Origin: Pseudomonadota bacterium | Lineage (GTDB): Bacteria > Pseudomonadota > Gammaproteobacteria > Steroidobacterales > Steroidobacteraceae | NCBI GenBank assembly: GCA_021777555.1 | Contig: JAJYDK010000011.1 | Span: forward strand, 29,272 to 93,271 | Direction: 5' to 3' | DNA: 64,000 nt | Shown: piece by piece, positions 36,406 to 46,021 of the stretch | How positions within the stretch are numbered: the first letter of the stretch is position 1 | Layout: the number at the start of each line of letters is the position of its first letter | Notes under the pieces: model-generated | What the model was told of the DNA's origin: nothing | Database searches by the model: none | The model's input: only the letters and a program-made list of their open reading frames with translations | Made by a program: the position numbers and the translations under genes

Positions 36406-37368
36406 TCACGCGGCGCGGCTCATCGACAGGCGCCGCAGGAGCGACTCGATCGCCACGCTCCGATTGATCGGCGCATCGAATGATGATCTGAGCTCGCGCA
36501 CCGCGTCCAGGAGCTCGAACCAGTCTCTTATGTTCAACCTATCGCGGTCGCTCGAGTGCGCGCCAGCGCGCACTTCCGGCATCGCGGCGCGCGGAAGGAG
36601 GCGCTCACGAATGCGTTCCGTGAGCCAGTTCTCGAAACAGGCGAGGCGCAGCGCGAGCTCCGTGCGGGTCCAGCGCTCGGCCGTGGCGACCGGATCGCAC
36701 GCCCCGGCACCGGCCTCGGCGAGGTCGCGGCGCATCTCGGCGGCCGTCTGGATCACCGTGGCCGGATCGGCGCCGGCTGCCAGCACGGGCGCTTCGCCGA
36801 GCACATCGAGTACGGCGTCCCAGTCCGCCTCCCCCCGGCTTGCGCGCAGCCACTCGGTGCCCTCCCCCCGTTGCGGCGCACGGATCCTCACACGCTGGCA
36901 GCGGCTGAGGATGGTCGCGGGCAGGCGCGAGGGCTGCGTCACCACGAGGATCAACAAGGTGCGCGGCGGCGGCTCCTCCAGGGTCTTCAGGAGCGCGTTG
37001 GCGGCAAAGCGATTCATGCTATCCGCGGGCGAGAAGATCCCCACCTTGTAGCCGCCTTGATGGGCTGTCAGCGCCAGATCGGCGCTGAGCTCGCGCACCT
37101 GCTCGATGCGAATCTGCGTGGCGTTCTCGATCGGCCCCACCAGGGCGAGGTCCGGATGCTGCCGCTGCAGAACGTGCCGACAGGCCGTGCAGCGGCCACA
37201 GGGCGCCTCGGCGCGCTCGGCGCACAACACGAGCTGCGCGGCCCACAGCGCCAGCCACTCACCGCCGGCACCCGGGGCTTCGTGCAGGAGCAGCGCGTGC
37301 GGCAGCCGCCCCGCCGCGAGCGCTGCCTGCAGTCGCTCCCGCTCGCTGAGGAGCCAGGGCGGATTCAT
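36406..37368 (-). CDS. holB: DNA polymerase III delta-prime subunit
   Basis: A 320-residue clamp-loader subunit. The N-terminal AAA-like domain carries the zinc-binding cysteines (LCAERAEAPCGRCTACR), then QIRIEQVRELSADLALT, FSPADSMNRFAANALLKTLEEPP and SRCQRVRI; there is no functional P-loop, as expected for delta-prime. The start overlaps the tmk stop by 4 bp. In the replisome it works with gamma/tau and delta to load the beta clamp. Confidence 0.93.
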   Translation of the reverse strand: MNPPWLLSERERLQAALAAGRLPHALLLHEAPGAGGEWLALWAAQLVLCAERAEAPCGRCTACRHVLQRQHPDLALVGPIENATQIRIEQVRELSADLALTAHQGGYKVGIFSPADSMNRFAANALLKTLEEPPPRTLLILVVTQPSRLPATILSRCQRVRIRAPQRGEGTEWLRASRGEADWDAVLDVLGEAPVLAAGADPATVIQTAAEMRRDLAEAGAGACDPVATAERWTRTELALRLACFENWLTERIRERLLPRAAMPEVRAGAHSSDRDRLNIRDWFELLDAVRELRSSFDAPINRSVAIESLLRRLSMSRAA

Positions 37369-38012
37369 GCCTCGCCCTCGGCGGCGGGCGCCATGCGCGC
37401 CAGCACCGCCGTCACCTGGCGCTGGACGTCCTCGAGCGCGGCCGCCGCGTCAATGATGTGGATACGCCGCGGCTCGCGCCGCGCCTGTTCCAGGTACCCG
37501 GCGCGCACCTGCTCGAAGAAGGCCTGCGTCTCGGCCTCGAATCGGTCGGCCGGGCCGCTCTGGCGGCTCCTCGCACGCGCCAGCCCCACGGGGACCGGCA
37601 AGTCGAGCAGCAGCGTGCAGGCCGGCTCGAGATCGCCCTGAACCCGCCTCGCCAGCGCCTCGATCCAGGTGCGATCGACACCTCGGGCGGCGCCCTGATA
37701 GGCGCGCGTGGCATCGGTGAAGCGGTCACAGACGACCCACTCCCCGCGCGCGAGCGCCGGCCGGATGAGGTTATCGAGATGGATGGCTCGAGCGGCGAAC
37801 ATCAGCAGCGTTTCCGCCGTGGCCGAGACCGTCTCGCTGCCGCGCTCGAGCACGATCCGGCGAACCCGCTCGGCAAGCTCCGTGCCGCCGGGTTCCCGCG
37901 TGAGATGCGCGCGGATCGAGTGTTTCCCGAGCCACTCGACCACCCAGCGCGCGACGGTCGATTTTCCGGCCCCCTCGATCCCCTCGAGCGTGATGAGCAG
38001 GCCCGACGTCAT
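37365..38012 (-). CDS. tmk: Thymidylate kinase
   Basis: A 215-residue dTMP kinase, making dTDP for DNA synthesis. Landmarks: P-loop LEGIEGAGKST, the TREPGGTELAE loop, the DRFTDATRAYQGAARG lid-binding segment and the LDLPVPVGLARARSR motif. It overlaps mltG upstream and holB downstream by 4 bp each, showing tight coupling in the operon. Confidence 0.96.
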   Translation of the reverse strand: MTSGLLITLEGIEGAGKSTVARWVVEWLGKHSIRAHLTREPGGTELAERVRRIVLERGSETVSATAETLLMFAARAIHLDNLIRPALARGEWVVCDRFTDATRAYQGAARGVDRTWIEALARRVQGDLEPACTLLLDLPVPVGLARARSRQSGPADRFEAETQAFFEQVRAGYLEQARREPRRIHIIDAAAALEDVQRQVTAVLARMAPAAEGEA

Positions 38013-39076
38013 GGGCGCGCCCCCTTGCGCCGCGCGGCCGCCCGCCGATCGAGACGCAATTGCGCGAGGTAGCGCCGCAGCTGCGCATCGTGCGCCGCCA
38101 GTGTCCTTGAGAAATGGTGGCCGCCCTTGCCGGTGGCCACGAAGTACAGGTCCCGGGTCTTCGCCGGATGCACGGCCGCGAGAAGCGAGGGCAACCCGGG
38201 CAGCGCAATGGGCGTCGGGGGCAGTCCGCTGCGGGTGTAGGTGTTGTAGGGCGTGTCGGTGGTCAGGTCGCGGGTGTGGATCTTGCCCTGGTAGCGGCGG
38301 CCGAGCCCGTAGATCACCGTCGGATCGGACTGTAGCGGCATGCCCCGGCGCAGGCGGTTGACGAATACGCCCGCGATGCGCGCGCGCTCATCCGCCACGC
38401 CAGTCTCCTTCTCGATGACCGAGGCCAGAATGAGCGCCTGATAGGGGCTCTCGAGCGGCAGATCCGCCCCGCGCTCACTCCAGACCTGCGCGAGCACCGT
38501 GGACATCTTGTCGTACGCCATGCGCAGGATGGTGAGGTCGCTCGTGCCCGGTGAGAAAATGTAGGTGGACGGGAAGAAGCGGCCCTCGGGCTTCTCCCCG
38601 GGAGCGCCAAGATCGGCCATGATCGCCTGGCCGCTCAGGCCGCGCAGGGTGTGCTCGACGTCCGGGTCGGCCTCGAGCTCACTGAGGAACTGCGCGAACG
38701 TCGTGCCCTCGACGGCGGTGATGCGATCCAGCACCACCCTGCCCGCCTCGAACATGCGCACGATCTGCCCGGGGCTCGAGCGGGCGGGGATGTCGTACAC
38801 GCCGTATTCGACCCGGGGCTGCACGCGGTGCAGGCGCAGATACCACTCCACCTCGCGCGGGTGGCGCAGTGCGCCGCGCCCGGCGAGCTGTCCGAACACA
38901 TCGCGCAGCGTCTCGCCCTGCGTCACTTTCAGGCGCACCGTCTCGCGCGCCGGTCCCGGCGCGAGATAGTTCTGCTCGAGAAGCGCATAGCCGCCCATGG
39001 CGGCCGCCGCGAGAATCAACACGAGGGCCGCGGCTGCGGCGAGCACGCGAAGCTTGCGGCGCGCGGAGTCAGCCAT
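38009..39076 (-). CDS. mltG: Endolytic murein transglycosylase MltG (YceG-like)
   Basis: A 355-residue membrane-anchored lytic transglycosylase that cuts nascent glycan strands. It has one N-terminal helix (VLAAAAALVLILAAAAMGGYALL), a LysM-like part (VTQGETLRDVFGQL) and the catalytic YceG region, including the active Glu in ASVIEKETGV, SDPTVIYGLG and YNTYTRSGLPPTPI. The start overlaps the pabC 3' end by 8 bp. The gene order pabC-mltG-tmk-holB is standard for gammaproteobacteria. Confidence 0.95.
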   Translation of the reverse strand: MADSARRKLRVLAAAAALVLILAAAAMGGYALLEQNYLAPGPARETVRLKVTQGETLRDVFGQLAGRGALRHPREVEWYLRLHRVQPRVEYGVYDIPARSSPGQIVRMFEAGRVVLDRITAVEGTTFAQFLSELEADPDVEHTLRGLSGQAIMADLGAPGEKPEGRFFPSTYIFSPGTSDLTILRMAYDKMSTVLAQVWSERGADLPLESPYQALILASVIEKETGVADERARIAGVFVNRLRRGMPLQSDPTVIYGLGRRYQGKIHTRDLTTDTPYNTYTRSGLPPTPIALPGLPSLLAAVHPAKTRDLYFVATGKGGHHFSRTLAAHDAQLRRYLAQLRLDRRAAARRKGARP

Positions 39077-39923
39077 CGGCGCCTGTGATCCCGAGCAGCG
39101 GCCCGAGCCTCTCCTGAAGGCGGCGCGTCACCGGCCCCACCGCGAGCGCCCGGTCATCGATCGATCTCACCGGCCAGATGCCGATCCGGGCGTTGGTGAG
39201 AAACACCTCGCCCGCCTCATCGAGGTCGTGCGGCGCGAGGGCGCACTCGCACGCCGGGATGCCTTCGCGAGCCGCCTCGCGCAGCACCACGCGCCGCATG
39301 ATCCCCGCCACCCCGCACAGCGCAATCTGCGGGGTGCGCAGCCGCGGCGCCTCCGGCGGGCCCGCCACCAGAAACACGTTGGTCATGGTGCCTGACACCA
39401 GGTGACCCGAATGGCTGAGCATGAGCGCTTCATCGACCTCGTGGGAGCGGTCCTCGTTGCGCGCCAGGATCTGCTCCAGGCGGTTGCAGTGTTTCAGGCC
39501 CGCGAGCGCGGGATTCTCCCCGAGACGGGTCGCGGCGGTGCGGACCCGCGCGCCCGTGAGCGCGAGCGCCGGGTCCTCATGCGGCCAAGGATAGCGGATC
39601 ACGAGCCACGTGCCCTGCTCGCCGCCCCACGCGTAACCGCGCTGGAGCGCGGGCCCGCGCGTCACCAGCAGCTTCACGATCGAGCGGTCGGCCTCGGCCG
39701 CGGCGCGCTCGATGGCAGCGCCCAACCGCTCCCGCCCGGGCGCCGGGAGGCTCAGGCGGGCGCAGCCGAGGGAGAGCCGCTCGAGATGCAGCTCGAGAAA
39801 GCGCGGCCGTCCCCGCAGGCAGGCGATGGTCTCGAAGAGCCCATCGCCGAAGTGCAGCCCCCGGTCGAGGGGCGAGAGGCTCCCGGCCGCCTCGCCGTTG
39901 ATCCACACCGCCGGCGCGCTCAT
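39069..39923 (-). CDS. pabC: Aminodeoxychorismate lyase
   Basis: A 284-residue PLP fold-type IV lyase that turns aminodeoxychorismate into 4-aminobenzoate for folate synthesis. SPLDRGLHFGDGLFETIA, the PLP-binding lysine in AGLKHCNRLEQILA, and VFLTNARIGIWPV match PabC. I chose the ATG at 39923, overlapping the pabB stop by 4 bp; a longer frame upstream is a shadow of pabB. It pairs with PabB encoded immediately upstream. Confidence 0.93.
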   Translation of the reverse strand: MSAPAVWINGEAAGSLSPLDRGLHFGDGLFETIACLRGRPRFLELHLERLSLGCARLSLPAPGRERLGAAIERAAAEADRSIVKLLVTRGPALQRGYAWGGEQGTWLVIRYPWPHEDPALALTGARVRTAATRLGENPALAGLKHCNRLEQILARNEDRSHEVDEALMLSHSGHLVSGTMTNVFLVAGPPEAPRLRTPQIALCGVAGIMRRVVLREAAREGIPACECALAPHDLDEAGEVFLTNARIGIWPVRSIDDRALAVGPVTRRLQERLGPLLGITGADG

Positions 39924-41305
39924 GGGGCGCCCCGGGCGCGGTGCCGCGGAGCGAGCGCCGCGAGCAGGCCCCGAGCCTTGGCCCTTGTCTCCTCGAGCTC
40001 GCGCTCGGGATCGGAATCCGCGACGATCCCGGCGCCGGCGCGCAGCTCCAGCGAGGCGCCGCTCACGGCGAGCGTGCGGATCAGGATGTTGAAATCCAGG
40101 TTCCCATCGTGTCCCAGCCAGCCGAGCGAGCCGGTATAGGGGCCGCGGCCCTCGCCCTCGAGCTCCGCGATGATCTGCATGCAGCGAACCTTCGGGCATC
40201 CCGTGATCGTACCGCCTGGAAACACCGCGCGCAGCGCATCGATCGGCGTCATCCCGCGCCGCAGCCGCCCGCTCACGTTGGACACGATGTGATGCACGTG
40301 CGCGTAGGACTCGATGCTCATCAGCTCATCGACCCGGACCGTGCCCGCCTCGCAGACGCGGCCGAGGTCGTTGCGCTCGAGGTCGATCAGCATGATGTGC
40401 TCGGCACGCTCCTTGGGGTGCGCGAAGAGCGCGGCCATCTCGCGCTCGTCCTCGCCCTCGCGGCGACTGCGCGCACGCGTGCCGGCAATCGGGCGCGTAT
40501 CGATCCTTCCCTCCTCGAGGCGCACCAGGCGCTCGGGCGAGGAGCTGAGGATCGCGCTTCCCCGCCATTGGGCGAGCGCCGCGAACGGGGCCGGATTGGC
40601 GGCGCACAGCCGCTCATAGAGCTCCCCCACATCTTCGCGATCGAGCCTCGCGCGCCACGGTCGCGACAGGTTGGTCTGGTAAATGTCTCCGGCGGCGATG
40701 TAGGCCTTGGCGCGGCGCACCCGCTCGAGATACGCCTCGGGCGGCTCCTCCTCGATCTCGAGGATCTCGAGCGCCCCGGCCGCAGCGCCCCGCTCGAGGG
40801 TGAGGGCGCGGATGTCGGCTTCGACCCGATCGAGCGCGGCGCCGGCCTGTCTCTCGGCCACCGCCTGCGTCTTTCCGGTCACATGGTCGTGGACCACGGT
40901 GCAGGGAATGCGCAGCGCCAAGGCCTGCCACGGAAAGCCCGCCGCGGGCAGCGCGAGCCGCGGCTCGATCTCGCGCGCCATCTCGTAGCCGAGGTAGACC
41001 GCCCAGCCGTTGAACGCGGGGCCCGGCTCGCTCGCGCGGGGCGATCGCTCGGTGAGCCACCACCTCTCGAGCACATCGAGAAATCCCTCGCCCGCGGCGC
41101 ACGCCCCGGCGGGCACGCCCTCGGCGCCGAGCCGTCCCTGCGCATCGCACCACAGCGCTCCGGCGGGCTCGGCCATGAGCACGGTGAAGCGCCCGAGCGG
41201 CCCCTCGGCGGCGCTGTCGAGCAACACCGGGTAGCGCTCGGGGTGGCGTGCCGCGAGCCCTCGCAACACATGCGGAGGAACGTCGAGGTCGCGGCGGATC
41301 AACAA
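39920..41305 (-). CDS. pabB: Aminodeoxychorismate synthase component I
   Basis: A 461-residue chorismate-binding enzyme. The C-terminal catalytic half holds YQTNLSRPWRA, SPERLVRLEEGRIDTRPIAGT, IDLERNDLGRVCEAG, FPGGTITGCPKVRCMQII and YTGSLGWLG. No glutaminase domain is fused, so a separate PabA is needed. The frame opens at TTG (41305), 7 bp after the fabF stop; no ATG is available nearby. Its position between fabF and pabC is typical of Xanthomonadales-like gammaproteobacteria. Confidence 0.92.
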   Translation of the reverse strand: MLIRRDLDVPPHVLRGLAARHPERYPVLLDSAAEGPLGRFTVLMAEPAGALWCDAQGRLGAEGVPAGACAAGEGFLDVLERWWLTERSPRASEPGPAFNGWAVYLGYEMAREIEPRLALPAAGFPWQALALRIPCTVVHDHVTGKTQAVAERQAGAALDRVEADIRALTLERGAAAGALEILEIEEEPPEAYLERVRRAKAYIAAGDIYQTNLSRPWRARLDREDVGELYERLCAANPAPFAALAQWRGSAILSSSPERLVRLEEGRIDTRPIAGTRARSRREGEDEREMAALFAHPKERAEHIMLIDLERNDLGRVCEAGTVRVDELMSIESYAHVHHIVSNVSGRLRRGMTPIDALRAVFPGGTITGCPKVRCMQIIAELEGEGRGPYTGSLGWLGHDGNLDFNILIRTLAVSGASLELRAGAGIVADSDPERELEETRAKARGLLAALAPRHRARGAP

Positions 41306-41312
41306 ATGAACT

Positions 41313-42560
41313 TCAGCCGGTGAAGCGCCTGAAGACGACCGACCCGTTGGTGCCCCCGAAGCCGAAGGAGTTCGACAGCGCGACGTCGATCTTCATCGGC
41401 CGCGCCGTGTTGGGCACGTAGTCGAGGTCGCAGTCCGGGTCCGGCGTGTGATAATTGATGGTGGGCGGAGCAACCTGGTCGCGCAGCGCGAGGATGGAGA
41501 AGATCGCCTCCACCACGCCCGCCGCACCCAGCAGGTGTCCGGTCATGGACTTCGTGGAGCTCACCGCGAGCCGATGCGCGTGCTCGCCGAAAGCCCGCTT
41601 GATCGCAACCGTCTCGGCCTTGTCGCCGGCCGGCGTAGAGGTGGCATGCGCATTGACGTACTGCACCTCGTCCGGATTGAGCGAGGCGTCCTTCAACGCG
41701 TTGACCATCGAGAGACGCGCGCCCTCCCCGTCCTCCGGCGGCAGCGTGATGTGATAGGCATCACCGCTCATCCCGAAGCCCACGAGCTCCGCGTAGATGC
41801 GCGCCCCGCGGGCGCGCGCGTGCTCGAGCTCCTCGAGGATGACCGCGCCGCCGCCGTCGCCCAACACGAAGCCATCGCGATCCTTGTCCCAGGGGCGGCT
41901 GGCCTCGGTCGGCGCCTCGTTGCGCCGGGACAAGGCCTTGGCCTGCGCGAAGCTCGCGAGGCCGCATACCGTGGTCGCCATCTCACCGCCGCCTGCAATG
42001 AGCACATCGGCATCGCCGTACTGGATGGTGCGCATCGCAAGGCCGATGGCGTGGGTCGAGGTCGTGCAGGCGGTGACCACGCCCAGGTTCGGTCCCTTGA
42101 TGCCGTACTTGATCGACAGGTGCCCCGCGATCATGTTGATGATGCTCGCCGGCACGAAGAACGGCGAGATCCTGCGGGGATTGCCGCTCTTGACGATATC
42201 GCCGTACTCCCTCTCGATGGTGCCCAGGCCACCGATGCCCGCACCGCACACCGCGCCGCAGCGCGTGACATCGGTCTTCGAGAAATCGATCCCCGAGTCC
42301 TCGACCGCCTGCATGCCTGCGGCGACGCCGTAGTGCATGAAGTCGTCCATGCGCCGCTGCTCCTTGGAGTCGAGGTAGCGGTTGACATCGAAGTCACGCA
42401 CCGCGCCGCCAAAGCGCACCAGATAGGACGACACATCGAAGCGGGTGACCGGTCCGATGCCGCTCTCGCCCGCCAGAATGGCTTTCCAGGCGGTCTCGAC
42501 CGCGCTGCCCACGGGCGAAACGATACCCATTCCCGTCACGACCACTCGACGTTTGCTCAC
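41313..42560 (-). CDS. fabF: 3-oxoacyl-ACP synthase II (KAS II)
   Basis: A 415-residue beta-ketoacyl-ACP synthase that elongates acyl chains. The Cys-His-His triad is visible: Cys in [10 protein letters not shown], His in [12 protein letters not shown] and His in [14 protein letters not shown]. It begins [18 protein letters not shown] and ends in the normal [17 protein letters not shown] hairpin lies about 37 bp upstream of the start. Confidence 0.97.
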   Translation of the reverse strand: MSKRRVVVTGMGIVSPVGSAVETAWKAILAGESGIGPVTRFDVSSYLVRFGGAVRDFDVNRYLDSKEQRRMDDFMHYGVAAGMQAVEDSGIDFSKTDVTRCGAVCGAGIGGLGTIEREYGDIVKSGNPRRISPFFVPASIINMIAGHLSIKYGIKGPNLGVVTACTTSTHAIGLAMRTIQYGDADVLIAGGGEMATTVCGLASFAQAKALSRRNEAPTEASRPWDKDRDGFVLGDGGGAVILEELEHARARGARIYAELVGFGMSGDAYHITLPPEDGEGARLSMVNALKDASLNPDEVQYVNAHATSTPAGDKAETVAIKRAFGEHAHRLAVSSTKSMTGHLLGAAGVVEAIFSILALRDQVAPPTINYHTPDPDCDLDYVPNTARPMKIDVALSNSFGFGGTNGSVVFRRFTG

Positions 42561-42597
42561 ACGCTACCTGCTTCTGGAGTTGAAAGCCTCGACAGCC

Positions 42598-42615
42598 GCC
42601 GCCGGATCAGGCGGC
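42598..42615 (-). promoter_or_regulatory. Hairpin between acpP and fabF
   Basis: GCCGCC and GGCGGC form a 6-bp stem around a 6-nt loop in the 89-bp acpP-fabF gap. With no T-run it could slow transcription or limit RNA decay, so that acpP is expressed more than fabF. This role is inference. Confidence 0.3.
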
Positions 42616-42649
42616 GCGGCACGCCGGCAAGGTGCCGCGACGTCGGGGA

Positions 42650-42892
42650 TCAGGCTTTGTTGCGGCGTTCGTTGATGTAATCGATCGCCTGTTGGACCGT
42701 GGTGATCTTCTCGGCGTCCTCGTCCGGGATCTCGATCTCGAATTCCTCTTCCAGGGCCATGACCAGCTCGACGGTATCGAGCGAGTCGGCACCGAGATCG
42801 TCCACGAAGGAGGCGTCATTGGTCACCTGCTCCTGCTTGACGCCAAGCTGCTCGGCCACGATGGCTTTGACCTGCTGCTCAACTGTGCTCAT
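42650..42892 (-). CDS. acpP: Acyl carrier protein
   Basis: An 80-residue acidic carrier protein. The 4'-phosphopantetheine serine is in [14 protein letters not shown]; helices [13 protein letters not shown] and [25 protein letters not shown] are standard. It carries growing acyl chains for FabD, FabG and FabF encoded around it. The 207-bp gap from fabG probably contains its own promoter. Confidence 0.98.
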   Translation of the reverse strand: MSTVEQQVKAIVAEQLGVKQEQVTNDASFVDDLGADSLDTVELVMALEEEFEIEIPDEDAEKITTVQQAIDYINERRNKA

Positions 42893-42939
42893 TAAGGTGG
42901 GTCCTTATGCATTGGATGATGGAACGATACGCCCCCGCG

Positions 42940-42955
42940 GCGCCCGAAAGGGCGC
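42940..42955 (-). terminator. Hairpin between fabG and acpP
   Basis: GCGCCC-GAAA-GGGCGC is a perfect 6-bp stem with a 4-base loop in the fabG-acpP gap. No T-run follows on the leftward strand, so attenuation is possible but not certain. Confidence 0.3.
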
Positions 42956-43099
42956 AGCAGGGGCGCGGTATTTTAGGGGAACACCCCTCGGGCCGCCACT
43001 CGCCGTTGCGTCCCGTACTCGATTGATTTCACGAACAAAAGTGCCTGTCGCCAGCCGGCGCCCCTGGCGCGGATGCAGAATTTGGGTTCCGGGCGTGCC

Positions 43100-43840
43100 T
43101 CAGGGCATGTACATCCCGCCGTTGACGTGCAGCGTCTCGCCCGTGATGTAGCCCGCCTGGGGCGAGGCGAGAAACAGCACCGCGGCGGCCACATCCTCGG
43201 GCGAGCCGAGGCGCGCCGCCGGAATCTGGGTGAGCAGCGCCGCTCGCTGCGCCTCGGCGAGCGCACGCGTCATGTCGGTGTCGATGAATCCCGGGGCCAC
43301 CGCATTCACCGTGATGCCGCGCGAGGCGACTTCCTTGGCGAGGGATTTGGTGAACCCGAGGAGCCCCGCCTTGGCGGCCGCGTAGTTGGCCTGGCCGGGA
43401 TTGCCCGTCAGGGCCACCACGGAAGTCAGGTTCACGATCCGGCCGCGACGCTCCTTCATCATCCGCCGCAGACACGCCTTGGAGAGGCGAAACACCGAGG
43501 TGAGGTTGGTGGTGATCACCTGGTCCCAGTCCTCCGGTTTCATCCGCACCAGCAGCGCATCGCGCGTCACGGCCGCGTTATTGACCAGGATGGTCGGCAT
43601 TTCCCCTGCCGAGTCGAGCTCCCCGAGCAGCGCCTCGATCGAGGCGGCCTCGGCCACATCGAGCACGGCGCCGCGCCCCGCGCACCCCTCGGCGCTGAGC
43701 GTTGCGGAGATCGCCGCGGCCCCATGGGCCGTCGTCGCCGTGCCGATCACACGGGCACCGGCTTTGCCGAGGGCCAGCGCAATGGCGCGGCCGATTCCAC
43801 GCGAGGCGCCCGTGACGAGCGCAGTATCATTCGTGAGCAT
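43100..43840 (-). CDS. fabG: 3-oxoacyl-ACP reductase
   Basis: A 246-residue short-chain dehydrogenase that uses NADPH to reduce 3-oxoacyl-ACP. It has the coenzyme motif TGASRGIGRA, NNAAVTRD, Ser in NLTSVVAL and the Tyr-Lys pair in YAAAKAG. The ATG at 43840 (MLTNDTALVTGAS) is the standard start. fabD lies just upstream, a common arrangement. Confidence 0.96.
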   Translation of the reverse strand: MLTNDTALVTGASRGIGRAIALALGKAGARVIGTATTAHGAAAISATLSAEGCAGRGAVLDVAEAASIEALLGELDSAGEMPTILVNNAAVTRDALLVRMKPEDWDQVITTNLTSVFRLSKACLRRMMKERRGRIVNLTSVVALTGNPGQANYAAAKAGLLGFTKSLAKEVASRGITVNAVAPGFIDTDMTRALAEAQRAALLTQIPAARLGSPEDVAAAVLFLASPQAGYITGETLHVNGGMYMP

Positions 43841-43866
43841 CGATTGCCTCTGATCTGTGAGCCGGC

Positions 43867-44811
43867 TCAACGCGTTCCCGCGAGCGCCTCATCGAGCGAT
43901 GCCGCGTCCTCGAGCGCCAGACACTTGAAGTCGGCGCGGCGCTCGATGCGGCGATTGAGCGCGGTCAGCACCTTGCCGGGTCCGCACTCGATGATCTCGC
44001 CCAGGCCGAGACCCGAGAGCGCGCGCACGGTCTCGGACCACCGCACCGGACTTGACAGCTGCCGCACCAGCAGCCCCCGCAGCTCCTCGGGATCGGCGTG
44101 CGGCTGGGCGTCGACGGCGCTGATGAAGCGCAGGCGCGGGGCGCGCAGTGCGACCGCAGCCAGTTTCTCACCCAGCCGCTCGCCCGCCGGGCGCATGAGG
44201 CTGCTGTGCGAGGGGACGCTCACCGGCAGAATGATCGCACGCTTCGCACCGCGCGCCTTGGCGGCCTCGATGGCGCGCTCGATCGCCCCGCGCTCGCCCG
44301 CGATGACCACCTGGCCGGGAGCATTGAAATTGACCGCCTCGACGACGGCCCCCGCGGCAGCGGCCTGGCAGGTCTCGATCACCTCCTCATCCTCGAGCCC
44401 GAGGATCGCGGCCATCGCCCCGCTCCCCAGCGGAACCGCCTCCTGCATCACCCGGCCCCGGAAGGCCACCAGCTCGATCGCGGCGGCAAACTCGAGCGCT
44501 TCGGCGGCGACCAGCGCGGAGAACTCGCCCAGGCTGTGACCGCAGACCACGGCGGGCTCCGCGCCACCGCGGTGGCGCCAGAGCCGGAACGTCGCGACGC
44601 CCGCGGCGAGCATCGCCGGCTGGGTGCGCTCGGTGGCATTGAGCTGCTCGGCGGGTCCCTCGAGCACGAGCTTCCACAGGTCGTAGCCGAGGACAGCCGC
44701 AGCTTCGGCAAAGGTCTCCCGGATCAGGCGCCCGGATTCCGTCGCCGCCAGGCCGCCCAGCATGCCGACCGACTGCGATCCCTGGCCCGGAAAGACGAAG
44801 CCGAATGCCAT
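43867..44811 (-). CDS. fabD: Malonyl-CoA:ACP transacylase
   Basis: A 314-residue transacylase loading malonyl groups on ACP. FVFPGQGSQSVGML opens the protein, the nucleophilic Ser is in CGHSLGEFSAL, and the catalytic His is in VSVPSHSSLMRPAG. It is the first leftward gene of the fab cluster here. The usual upstream partners fabH, plsX and rpmF are not present; a divergent gsp operon begins instead. Confidence 0.96.
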   Translation of the reverse strand: MAFGFVFPGQGSQSVGMLGGLAATESGRLIRETFAEAAAVLGYDLWKLVLEGPAEQLNATERTQPAMLAAGVATFRLWRHRGGAEPAVVCGHSLGEFSALVAAEALEFAAAIELVAFRGRVMQEAVPLGSGAMAAILGLEDEEVIETCQAAAAGAVVEAVNFNAPGQVVIAGERGAIERAIEAAKARGAKRAIILPVSVPSHSSLMRPAGERLGEKLAAVALRAPRLRFISAVDAQPHADPEELRGLLVRQLSSPVRWSETVRALSGLGLGEIIECGPGKVLTALNRRIERRADFKCLALEDAASLDEALAGTR

Positions 44812-44994
44812 GATGCCTCCGCGTGGTGAAAACGGTCAGTATACCTCGCCGCATCCGCCACTGGGACGGGGCTCGCCGGAACCGCGGCGGGGCCGGATGG
44901 TCGAATGGGGACAGCGCCCCGTCCTCCGGGGATCTATTTGTTATCATCGAAGGATTGCGCCCTCGTGCGCACCCCCGACTCCAAGAAAGCCATC

Positions 44995-45459
44995 ATGCAG
45001 CACATCCACCGGGACAGGGCGGGACTTGCGAGCAGCCAGCGCGCGCGCGGCTTCACGCTCATCGAGATCATGGTGGTCGTCGTGATCATCGGCTTGCTGG
45101 CCGCGGTCATCGTGCCGACGGTCATCAACAAGGTGGACGAGGCGCGCGTGGCCAAGGCGAAGGAGGACATCGAGTCCATCGAGGAGGCGTTGCAGGCCTA
45201 CCGGTTGGACAACTCGGTCTATCCGACCACCGACGAGGGCCTCGCCGCACTCGTCAAGAAGCCGAACGATCCCTCGATCACCCACTGGAACGGTCCCTAC
45301 CTGCAGCGCCTGACCAAAGACCCCTGGGGCCACTCGTATCACTACGTCTACCCCGGCACGCACGGACAGTCCTATGACCTCTTCACCTACGGCGCCGATG
45401 ATCAGCCGGGAGGCAAGGGTGTCAATGCCGACATCGGCAACTGGAACCTCGGCGATTAA
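44995..45459 (+). CDS. gspG: Type II secretion major pseudopilin GspG
   Basis: A 154-residue pseudopilin. The prepilin peptidase site is RARG/FTLIE, with Glu5 present, followed by the hydrophobic MVVVVIIGLLAAVIVPTVINKVDEA. The C-terminal part has the GspG pattern YPTTDEGLAALVKKP, GPYLQRLTKDPWGHSYHYVYPG and calcium-ligand-like Asp residues near GADDQPGG. The ATG at 44995 gives a short leader. It is first in an eight-gene secretion operon, divergent from fabD. Confidence 0.96.
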   Translation: MQHIHRDRAGLASSQRARGFTLIEIMVVVVIIGLLAAVIVPTVINKVDEARVAKAKEDIESIEEALQAYRLDNSVYPTTDEGLAALVKKPNDPSITHWNGPYLQRLTKDPWGHSYHYVYPGTHGQSYDLFTYGADDQPGGKGVNADIGNWNLGD

Positions 45460-46021
45460 ACGATCGACTGGCCGCCCGCGCCCCCGCCACGCCCGGGTGG
45501 GAGCGCGCGGCTTCACCCTGCTCGAGATGCTGGTCGTCATTGCGATCATCGGCATCGTCACGGCGGGCGTGCTCATCTCGTTCACCCTGACCGGACACGA
45601 CCCGGCCCTCAAGACCGAGAGCCGCCGCCTGCAGGCGCTGATGCGCTACGCGCACGATCAGGCCGAGTTGCAGACCCGGGATTACGGCATCGTCTTCACG
45701 CGGCACGGCTACGAGTTCCTGGTCTATTCGGTACGGCGCAATCTCTGGCGCGCGGTCGGGGAGGACCCTGCGCTGCGCAGACGCAGGCTCCCGAGCGGCC
45801 TGCGGTTCGAGGTGGTGGTCGATGCCCGCAAGATCGTGCTGAGGAACCACATCAGCCAGGACCCGAAGGCGCTCGCTCCGCAGGTGATGCTCTACTCGAG
45901 CGGTGACCTGTCCTCGTTCGAGATCACCCTGGATCGCGAGAGCACCGGACGCAGCGTCACGCTGCGCGAGAACAAGGACGGCAAGCTCATCCTGACGCGC
46001 CGGGCGGGAAGCAGCTCATGA
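45425..46021 (+). CDS. gspH: Minor pseudopilin GspH
   Basis: A 198-residue pseudopilin with a long leader before the peptidase site GARG/FTLLEMLVVIAIIGIVTAGV. The C-terminal beta domain has the GspH segments LQALMRYAHDQAELQTRDYGIVF, YEFLVY and VMLYSSGDLSSFEITLDR. It starts inside the gspG 3' end (35-bp overlap) and ends overlapping gspI by 4 bp. Confidence 0.92.
   Translation: MPTSATGTSAIKRSTGRPRPRHARVGARGFTLLEMLVVIAIIGIVTAGVLISFTLTGHDPALKTESRRLQALMRYAHDQAELQTRDYGIVFTRHGYEFLVYSVRRNLWRAVGEDPALRRRRLPSGLRFEVVVDARKIVLRNHISQDPKALAPQVMLYSSGDLSSFEITLDRESTGRSVTLRENKDGKLILTRRAGSSS

Noticed and set aside
42975..42988. AGGGG-AACA-CCCCT hairpin as a terminator for fabG
   Set aside because: On the leftward strand it is followed by A-rich, not T-rich, sequence, and the stem is only 5 bp.
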